5,252 nt of DNA from Desulfocapsa sp. (GTDB lineage Bacteria > Desulfobacterota > Desulfobulbia > Desulfobulbales > Desulfocapsaceae): the NCBI GenBank assembly GCA_030635405.1, contig DAOVZA010000185.1, positions 1-5,252 on the forward strand, read 5' to 3'. Positions 1-5,252 of this stretch are shown piece by piece. The notes under the pieces were generated by a model. That model worked only from the letters and a program-made list of their open reading frames with translations, searched no databases and was not told where the DNA came from. Position 1 is the first letter of the stretch. Each line of letters begins with the position of its first letter. The position numbers and the translations under genes were made by a program.

Positions 1-1524
1 ATTGGAAGCAACGGTTATTGTGGTGTTAATAATATCGTTAATGTTCACAGGAGCTTTATCTTTACTACCAGGGTGCGAAAATTCCTTCATGGCTCGAACA
101 ATTTTCGAGATCCGTTCCACACCCTCTCTTGACTGTTTGATGGTTAAGGGGATCTCATCTCGAAGATAATCCCAATCAAGCTCTTCTATTCTTTCTTCAA
201 GATTTTCCAATAACTCTTTATCAACTGTTCCGTCCTGTAACGACTTAACAACGCTTTGATACTCTTTTATCAGAGATTCAACATCGTCAAACGATTCACC
301 AAGAAACTCCATATTAGTGCCGAGAAACTGCGCAGGAGTATTAATTTCATGAGCAATACCAGCGGCTAATTGCCCCACAGACTCAAGTTTCTGGGAATGA
401 AGCATCTGGGACTGTAACATCTCTTTTTCAGATTCTGCTTCTTTTCGTTTACTGATATCACGAACAACCGCAACAAAACGTCCATCTTCTTCTTCAAGTG
501 TCACATACTGAAGCTGAACTTCTACAGGGATATCATGTCCATCCTTATGACGATGTAACGTTTCAAGGCTTATAGATTTACCAGGTGTTTTAATAAGAGG
601 ATCTGTAATTTCACGAAAACTCTGCTCAGTAAAGAGAGGTTTTATATCAATTGGGGTCATTTCCAGTAATTCAGCTTCTGAATATCCCATGAGGTCAATT
701 GCACCCTGATTAAGATAAAAGAAGCGAAGGGTTTCTGGGGAAAACATAAAAACACAATCACTAGTCTGGTCCAGAGTCTGTTTGAACTTTTGCAGCTCAG
801 TTTCTGTTTCTCTTCGCTTGTTTAATTGTTTTTGTAAATGATAACTTCCGTAGGACAAGCCGCCAATACCAAGTATCCAAAGAAATAAATATGCAAAATA
901 ACTCCGAATAAGTTTGTCTTTCTCGATTTGCATAATAGCAACCATTGGGGTCGCAATACTTATTCCACCACGAACCTCGCCCTCTTTATATCCCTGAATA
1001 GCATGGCACTTTAGACACCCCTGCTGAACTTTCAAAGCCTTCATAAAGCGAAAATATGGCTCTCCATCAATTTCTACTTTTTCTGAATACTCATCAACGC
1101 CTTGTTCAAATTTTCGTAAAACCACTTCTTCCCATGTGTCAGCCTTATTTTCTGGGCGGATCGGCTTAAGACTGGTTATGTGACTTCGTATTCCATTTTC
1201 TTCACGTTCGAGTTCATAGACCTGTCGAATCATATACGCAGGATTTATAAGAGTCAGTTGGTTTCCAGATGGTGTTTCTATATTTTGTTCAGGAACAATT
1301 AAATAAGGATTTGGAGGAGTATTTTTAGAAATAAGTCCATAGACGCCTCCTTTGGACACGACCCATTTGCGATAAATAAGATCCTTGGCAAGAGCTGTTC
1401 GTGCTTCAATGAGCGCCAGCTTGTCGCTATCCTCCATGGTATGCCGCATTTCATATCCCATAGCAACGAGCATAAGGAGCGACCAAAAGAAAGCAGAAAC
1501 AAAAAAATAACGTTTAATATTCAT
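1..1524 (-). CDS. Membrane sensor histidine kinase with periplasmic c-type heme (Tll0287-like/DUF3365) domain and PAS domain, 3' end cut by window
   Basis: The reading frame is open from the ATG at 1524 to the left edge, giving 508 visible residues; the C-terminal ATPase domain lies outside the window. Order of parts: TM helix about 6-24, periplasmic domain about 25-205, TM helix about 208-228, short coiled linker, PAS domain about 244-360, then the dimerisation/H-box region with phosphoacceptor His392 in GIAHEINTPAQF. The periplasmic part has the Tll0287-like (DUF3365) signature: RKW..SKGGVY near 52-62, PNPYL at 71-75, INPAYM at 93-98, RPEN at 123-126, and CLKCH at 170-174 followed by GGISI. 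In this family CxxCH binds heme c covalently, so the kinase probably senses redox state or a gas or small ligand outside the inner membrane. The start is supported by AAGGGG five bases upstream and by TM1 directly after it. Its DHp region is a close paralogue of the kinase at 3948-5252. Ligand and partner regulator are inferred, not shown. Confidence 0.93.
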   Translation of the reverse strand, partial: MNIKRYFFVSAFFWSLLMLVAMGYEMRHTMEDSDKLALIEARTALAKDLIYRKWVVSKGGVYGLISKNTPPNPYLIVPEQNIETPSGNQLTLINPAYMIRQVYELEREENGIRSHITSLKPIRPENKADTWEEVVLRKFEQGVDEYSEKVEIDGEPYFRFMKALKVQQGCLKCHAIQGYKEGEVRGGISIATPMVAIMQIEKDKLIRSYFAYLFLWILGIGGLSYGSYHLQKQLNKRRETETELQKFKQTLDQTSDCVFMFSPETLRFFYLNQGAIDLMGYSEAELLEMTPIDIKPLFTEQSFREITDPLIKTPGKSISLETLHRHKDGHDIPVEVQLQYVTLEEEDGRFVAVVRDISKRKEAESEKEMLQSQMLHSQKLESVGQLAAGIAHEINTPAQFLGTNMEFLGESFDDVESLIKEYQSVVKSLQDGTVDKELLENLEERIEELDWDYLRDEIPLTIKQSREGVERISKIVRAMKEFSHPGSKDKAPVNINDIINTTITVASN

Positions 1525-1595
1525 TAATTCCCCTTAATTACTAAACAATCATTTCTTAATTCAACACCAATAGCTAGAAAAACAAACAGGATTCT
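1525..1595 (-). other. 71-bp intergenic gap within the cluster, no terminator seen
   Basis: This is the only real gap between genes in the window. It is AT-rich, and read on the minus strand it shows no GC-rich hairpin followed by a T-run, so read-through from the upstream regulators into the heme kinase is likely. I could not find a convincing sigma70 pair: TTGTTT and TTGAAT elements occur, but the matching -10 boxes are poor. No sigma54 GG-N10-GC core was seen. A secondary promoter cannot be excluded by eye. Confidence 0.5.
1528..1535 (-). promoter_or_regulatory. Shine-Dalgarno of the heme-sensor kinase
   Basis: On the minus strand the sequence reads AAGGGGAA, with the last G five bases before the ATG at 1524. 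This is a strong purine-rich site and fixes the kinase start at 1524 rather than at the internal Met codons 18, 22 or 26, which would cut into or remove the first membrane helix. Confidence 0.75.
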
Positions 1596-2738
1596 TTATT
1601 CATCATTTTCAATCACACGTACACGAATGGGTTCCACAATTCCGATCTGTTTTTCAAAGTTCATTAAACTTTGAATGACAGGCCAGGTGATTTCCTGCCC
1701 TTTGGGAATGAGCATAGCGCCATTCTTTGCAAAAACATCCTCCGCCGCTATCATTCCAGGGATAACATCCTTGAAGCTGATATTTTTCACACTCGCATGT
1801 ACGTTTTTCGGCTTATACTTTTCAATTAAATCCAAAATAGCAGGATTATACTCTCCTTTAGCTTTGCGCATACCGCGTATCGCTGGATTATGTTCAACGT
1901 CCTGCTGCCGCAGCAGATCATAATCTATTGATGCTTTAAGAATTTCAGAACCAATGACTACCACATCTTCTAAAAAATCAGACTCTTCACAGGAATCATA
2001 GGAACGAAGTTGATTTTCTATCATCGCTGCAACTTTTTCAAGACGAGGGATCTTGGCAATAAGCTTGCTACCCACATTGGGATGATTTTCGTACATCTGT
2101 TGCTCATCATCGGACAATTCTATCCCGGCATGCAGTTTATGCAAAACATCACCCGGTAAGGTAATACATCCTATTTGAGACATCAGCGCAGCCACTTCAT
2201 ATTGCCAGAGACCAGGTAACTGAAGCTCTTTTGCAATATTCTCAACCATTGGTTTAATTCTATAACCACTACTAAATGCTGTGGCATTCGCAAGGCTCAA
2301 CAGTTCAGCCATAACCGTAATACTTCCCTTCACAGTTTTACTCAGAAGCTCTTTCTCGGCGGTGAGGAGATTGTACTGTCGTACTCCAAGAGCCAGGGAG
2401 GTTGCAAGCACCGCAGTTGAACAGGGTTTAGTAAGGAATCTAAAAATCTGCCCGGCATTCACTGCCTCGGATGCTGTCTCCTGATCAGCATTCCCGGTAA
2501 GCATAATGCGCACCGTATCTGGATAGCTATCCTTCACTCTGCTCAGCAGTTGAACGCCATCCATTCCTGGCATACGCATATCTGAGACAATTACAGCAAA
2601 AGGACCTTTAACCTTCAAAGCATGAAGAGCCTCATCACCACTCTCTGCAATTACGATTTTAAACCGTTTACGCAACTGCCTTTGCATTGATTGAAGGATA
2701 TTCAGTTCATCATCTACCAGTAATATTTTATCTGTCAT
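1596..2738 (-). CDS. Response regulator: receiver domain plus degenerate HD-GYP-like output domain
   Basis: The protein has 380 residues from the ATG at 2738. The receiver domain (about 4-120) is complete: Asp9-Asp10, phosphoacceptor Asp53 in SDMRMPGMDG, Thr81 in MLTG and Lys104 in FLTKPC. After a helical linker, about 140-310 follows the layout of HD-GYP domains (SLANATAF, then IAKELQLPGLW, then ITLPGDVLHK, then ENHPNVGSKLI). The metal and catalytic residues are replaced: HDIGK is MSQIGC (186-191), the later HH pair is Asn242-Gln243, and no GYP is present. It is therefore unlikely to hydrolyse cyclic-di-GMP and probably acts by binding a partner. Residues about 316-375 form a separate small C-terminal domain (IPGMIAAEDVF..NGAMLIPKGQEIT). 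The first 11 bp overlap the end of the HDOD regulator. The start was placed at ATG 2738, with AGGAAAA eight bases upstream; an in-frame GTG directly before it and an ATG at 2768 are less likely because the receiver begins right at MTDKILLVDD. Confidence 0.92.
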   Translation of the reverse strand: MTDKILLVDDELNILQSMQRQLRKRFKIVIAESGDEALHALKVKGPFAVIVSDMRMPGMDGVQLLSRVKDSYPDTVRIMLTGNADQETASEAVNAGQIFRFLTKPCSTAVLATSLALGVRQYNLLTAEKELLSKTVKGSITVMAELLSLANATAFSSGYRIKPMVENIAKELQLPGLWQYEVAALMSQIGCITLPGDVLHKLHAGIELSDDEQQMYENHPNVGSKLIAKIPRLEKVAAMIENQLRSYDSCEESDFLEDVVVIGSEILKASIDYDLLRQQDVEHNPAIRGMRKAKGEYNPAILDLIEKYKPKNVHASVKNISFKDVIPGMIAAEDVFAKNGAMLIPKGQEITWPVIQSLMNFEKQIGIVEPIRVRVIENDE

Positions 2739-3951
2739 CACTATTTTCCTGTTCAAAAAAATCAGCACTCAGTTCACGCCAATCTTTAATATTATCACCA
2801 AACCCTAACTTCTTTAAATGAATTTCATCAAGCTCATGTTGGACTCCGACAATTTCTTTCGGACGGTTTTCATAGTAAAATACATTAGCGACATGAACTG
2901 CAATTGCGGGAGTAAAGCTGTCTCCCGGATAATCATCTATTCTATGATGAAATCCTATCGCTTCCACGACGGGTCCTGGCATTCCCCAAAGCCCCATCAA
3001 ATATGCACCAATATCTCCGTGAACCGTATCAAAAACTTCCTTTTCAGCCATGCGCAACCGAATCTTTTTCTCTTCAGCAAGCAGAACTGCTCTTTCATAC
3101 TCATCAACCATCTGAGCTAGTAAAACAAGCTTACCAATATCATGAAGTAAGCCGCTGATAAAACAGTGATCGATAAGTTCTTTATCATCGGTTGCTGTCA
3201 TAGCAATTTTCTTTGCAAGAGCGGCAACAGTCATACTATGTGACCAGAGACGTTGAATTGAAAAAAGTTTTGAAGTAGCTTTTATCTCAGAAAAAGCACC
3301 AACACCAAGAACCAGACTTTTAACCGTATCAAGCCCTAAAAGATTTACTGCACGAGCAGGACTCTCCACCTTTTGGAAGAGGCCAAAAAAAGCAGAGTTA
3401 ACAAGTTGCAGAACCTTTGCACTCATTGCCATGTCTTCTTCTATAATAGCTGCCACATCAGCGACAGATACCTCAGGATCTGCCATCGCCTGACGTAATT
3501 TAGCATACACCTCAGGCAGACTCGGTAAGGTACCAAGTTTTGAAACTATTTTCTTAAGAGCAGAATGGGAAATCAGATCATGCAGAGCACTTGCCCGCAA
3601 GATTACAGCCTTCAGATGATCTGGCTCACAGGGTTTTGCTAAAAATTGATGTACCACTCCCACGGTACGCAATACTGATTCTTCCTTAGCCTGACCTGTT
3701 AGCATAATACGAATGGAATAGGGATAACGCTCCTGAATTTCGGTGAGCAATTGAGCACCATCCATCCCCGGCATACGCATATCAGAAACCACCACATCAA
3801 ACTTTGTGGATTCCATGATTTTAAGAGCCTCTTTTCCATTTTCCGCAAATTGCAGATCATACTCATTCCGCATGGAACGAAGCATTCGTTTCAGCCCGGA
3901 AAGAATATTGGGTTCATCATCCACAAACAGAATATGTTTTTTTTCGCTCAT
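2728..3951 (-). CDS. Response regulator: receiver domain plus HDOD output domain
   Basis: The protein has 407 residues. The receiver (about 5-120) carries Asp11-Asp12, phosphoacceptor Asp57 in SDMRMPGMDG, Thr85 in MLTG and Lys106 in FLAKPC. An HDOD domain follows at about 132-335, recognisable from KLGTLPSLPEVYAKL, then VADVAAIIEEDMAMSAKVLQ, LVNSAFFG, AVNLLGLDTVKSLVLG, SGLLHDIGKLVL and GLWGMPGPVVEAIGFHH. HDOD domains are non-enzymatic or poorly understood HD relatives that typically act as signalling scaffolds. This one still has several HD-like residues (His262, His270-Asp271, His311, His335-His336). There is no DNA-binding domain, so output is probably through protein or ligand contact. The ATG at 3951 overlaps the stop of the upstream kinase (ATGA, 4 bp) and has GAGGAA eight bases upstream. 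The C-terminal tail (about 375-407) is acidic and matches no domain I recognise. The cognate kinase is most likely the overlapping upstream gene. Confidence 0.95.
   Translation of the reverse strand: MSEKKHILFVDDEPNILSGLKRMLRSMRNEYDLQFAENGKEALKIMESTKFDVVVSDMRMPGMDGAQLLTEIQERYPYSIRIMLTGQAKEESVLRTVGVVHQFLAKPCEPDHLKAVILRASALHDLISHSALKKIVSKLGTLPSLPEVYAKLRQAMADPEVSVADVAAIIEEDMAMSAKVLQLVNSAFFGLFQKVESPARAVNLLGLDTVKSLVLGVGAFSEIKATSKLFSIQRLWSHSMTVAALAKKIAMTATDDKELIDHCFISGLLHDIGKLVLLAQMVDEYERAVLLAEEKKIRLRMAEKEVFDTVHGDIGAYLMGLWGMPGPVVEAIGFHHRIDDYPGDSFTPAIAVHVANVFYYENRPKEIVGVQHELDEIHLKKLGFGDNIKDWRELSADFFEQENSDDR
2744..2750 (-). promoter_or_regulatory. Shine-Dalgarno of the HD-GYP-like regulator, inside the preceding gene
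   Basis: AGGAAAA on the minus strand ends its AGGA core eight bases before the ATG at 2738. It lies inside the last codons of the HDOD regulator, consistent with coupled translation. It supports starting at 2738 and not at the upstream in-frame ATG at 2768. Confidence 0.7.
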
Positions 3952-5252
3952 AAGATTGCTTCCTCTTTCATTGGCAAACTGATGATAAATTTTGTTCCAA
4001 CATCTGGTGTTGATTCTACTGAAATAGCACCCAGGTGTTTTTCCACAATGACATCATGACTGATGGCAAGTCCCTGCCCTGTCCCTTTACCAACTTTTTT
4101 CGTGGTGTAAAAAGGATCAAATATTCTAAGACGTACCTTCTCAGGCATGCCAGCTCCTGTATCCTGTATATGCATCTCTATAGTGTTTCCATTTTTACTT
4201 GTGCTGATGGTGATCGTTCCCTTATCACCTTCGGGATTATCTCCAAGTTTATCAGCAATTGCATGGGCCGCATTCACCAGCATATTCAGAATAACCTGTC
4301 CCATCTCATCGGCAAGCAGTGGAACGTCAGGGAGTTCCTCATCAAGATTAAGATCTAGCTCAGCCACATATTTCCACTCATTACGTGCAACGGTTACTGT
4401 TGTATTTATAATATTGTTGAGATTGAGTGATTCTTTTTCCTTACTTCCCGGATGCGAGAACTCCTTCATGGCACGAACAATGGAGGTTACCCGATGCACG
4501 CCATCATGGGATTGAGAAATAGCAAGAGGCATCTCCTCAGCCAAATACTCCCAATCCATCTCTTCAATAGCTGTATTTACAGCTTCATTAATTTCAGGAG
4601 ATGCGTCTTTAAGGATTCCCTTAAGCTCCTTCATAAAGTTTAGAATATCCTGACTAGCTTCGTCAAGAAAATCTATGTTCGTACCAATAAATTGTGTCGG
4701 GGTATTTATTTCATGAGCGATTCCTGCAGCGAGTTGCCCTACTGATTCAAGTTTTTGAGCATGGAGCAACTGGGATTGAACTTTCTCTTTCTCTTGCTCG
4801 GCCTTTTTATATTCGTTTATGTCTCTAACGATATGGACAGATCCACTCGATACGCCTTTAGAATCAAAATAAGGTGCAACAATCAGTTCGCAGTGGCCTC
4901 CAAGGTGTTTTTCAAATATTTCGGCTCGATATGTTCGGTAATCATTGCTTAACTCTGTATGAAGGCAACGTTCCGGAATTGCATCCTTTCCGTATAACCA
5001 GACGTAACATTTAGTACCCAGCAGACTTTCCGATGATTGGTCGCTTTTTTCGAGCATGCTCTTATTCATACGAATAATATTATGATCAGAATCAACAATG
5101 GCAATCATATCCGGCATTGCGTCAAAGGTACGTTCCCATTCCTGTTGAGCTTGAAGAACCATGGCTTCCTGTGCCTGGCGCTTTTTCATCTCCTTCTCAA
5201 GCATTTTATTATGCTGCAAAAGTTCTACGGTGCGAACCTGCACTTCTCGTTC
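3948..5252 (-). CDS. PAS-domain sensor histidine kinase, 5' end cut by window
   Basis: The frame stays open to the right edge, so 434 residues are visible and the true N-terminus is missing. A GTG at 5243 could be read as a start, but the preceding codons (ERE) and the following VQVRTVELLQ look like the middle of a signalling coiled coil, so the protein very probably extends upstream, perhaps into a membrane or sensor domain. Visible parts: coiled coil about 1-38, PAS domain about 40-148 (FDAMPDMIAIVDSDHNIIRMN through HIVRDINEYKKAE), H-box with His180 in GIAHEINTPTQF, a long second helix region ending in IVRAMKEFSHPGSK, then a full HATPase domain. The HATPase has the N-box (NMLVNAAHAI, Asn327), G1 DTGAGM (364-369), F-box FDPFYTTK and G2 GKGTGQGL. 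All catalytic motifs are intact. It overlaps the HDOD regulator by 4 bp and is its likely phosphodonor. The PAS domain has cysteines at 82, 96 and 121 that could have a redox or metal role, which is inference. Confidence 0.95.
   Translation of the reverse strand, partial: EREVQVRTVELLQHNKMLEKEMKKRQAQEAMVLQAQQEWERTFDAMPDMIAIVDSDHNIIRMNKSMLEKSDQSSESLLGTKCYVWLYGKDAIPERCLHTELSNDYRTYRAEIFEKHLGGHCELIVAPYFDSKGVSSGSVHIVRDINEYKKAEQEKEKVQSQLLHAQKLESVGQLAAGIAHEINTPTQFIGTNIDFLDEASQDILNFMKELKGILKDASPEINEAVNTAIEEMDWEYLAEEMPLAISQSHDGVHRVTSIVRAMKEFSHPGSKEKESLNLNNIINTTVTVARNEWKYVAELDLNLDEELPDVPLLADEMGQVILNMLVNAAHAIADKLGDNPEGDKGTITISTSKNGNTIEMHIQDTGAGMPEKVRLRIFDPFYTTKKVGKGTGQGLAISHDVIVEKHLGAISVESTPDVGTKFIISLPMKEEAIL
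3960..3965 (-). promoter_or_regulatory. Shine-Dalgarno of the HDOD regulator, within the kinase 3' end
   Basis: GAGGAA on the minus strand sits eight bases before the ATG at 3951 and inside the last codons of the upstream kinase. With the ATGA stop/start overlap, this marks translational coupling of kinase and regulator. Confidence 0.75.

Noticed and set aside
1299..1502. Minus-strand 67-codon open frame
   Set aside because: It lies inside the heme-sensor kinase in a shifted frame; the kinase frame carries the family motifs and this one carries none.
1525..1595. Internal promoter or transcription terminator in the intergenic gap
   Set aside because: No stable hairpin with a T-run and no good -35/-10 pair could be found by eye; only weak TTGTTT/TTGAAT elements are present.
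2739..2768. An upstream in-frame ATG at 2768 (and a GTG at 2741) as the start of the HD-GYP-like regulator
   Set aside because: The added residues (MLIFLNRKIV) do not belong to a receiver domain and would overlap the preceding gene by 41 bp. ATG 2738 has a well-placed AGGAAAA and begins directly at the receiver.
4147..4515. Plus-strand open frame of 122 codons, and other plus-strand frames at 1675, 2281, 2818, 3751, 4035, 4452 and 4755
   Set aside because: All lie antisense to well-supported kinase or regulator genes, have low-complexity Ser/Leu/Phe-rich translations, and show no domain motif or convincing ribosome site.
5241..5243. GTG as the true start of the right-edge kinase
   Set aside because: The frame continues open to the window edge and the residues on both sides form a continuous coiled-coil-like helix (ERE followed by VQVRTVELL), so this is an internal Val codon of a longer protein.
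1..5252. Mobile elements, CRISPR arrays, tRNA or other RNA genes
   Set aside because: Nearly the whole window is covered by four intact, overlapping or adjacent signalling genes; no inverted-repeat termini, short repeat-spacer pattern or tRNA-like cloverleaf was seen.

Overview
The window is a single co-directional, minus-strand signalling cluster with no other kind of gene. Read in transcription order (right to left) it holds four genes: a PAS histidine kinase cut by the right edge (3948-5252), a receiver-HDOD response regulator (2728-3951), a receiver plus degenerate HD-GYP-like response regulator (1596-2738), and a membrane histidine kinase with a periplasmic CxxCH (c-type heme) sensor domain, cut by the left edge (1-1524). 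The first three genes overlap by 4 and 11 bp, so they are almost certainly one translationally coupled operon. The fourth follows after a 71-bp AT-rich gap with a strong Shine-Dalgarno and no visible terminator.

Organism: the base composition is moderately AT-rich. Three features together suggest an anaerobic or microaerophilic Desulfobacterota lineage (Desulfobulbales-like, or Desulfuromonadales): a Tll0287-like/DUF3365 heme sensor fused to a kinase, kinases with a HEINTPxQ H-box, and stand-alone receiver-HDOD and receiver-HD regulators. This assignment rests on family distribution and motif style, not on a marker gene.

How the genes may work together: the two kinases are close sisters in their dimerisation/phosphoacceptor region but carry entirely different sensor parts. 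The two regulators are sisters in their receiver domains but carry different HD-superfamily output domains, and neither has a DNA-binding domain. A reasonable model, which is inference, is a branched phosphorelay. A heme/redox input (kinase 2) and a PAS-based input (kinase 1) would feed two protein-interaction-type outputs: HDOD, and an HD-GYP-like domain that has lost its catalytic residues. The unusual parts are the symmetric kinase-regulator-regulator-kinase layout, the pseudo-HD-GYP output and the heme-c sensor. The individual families are known; the combination is what merits attention.
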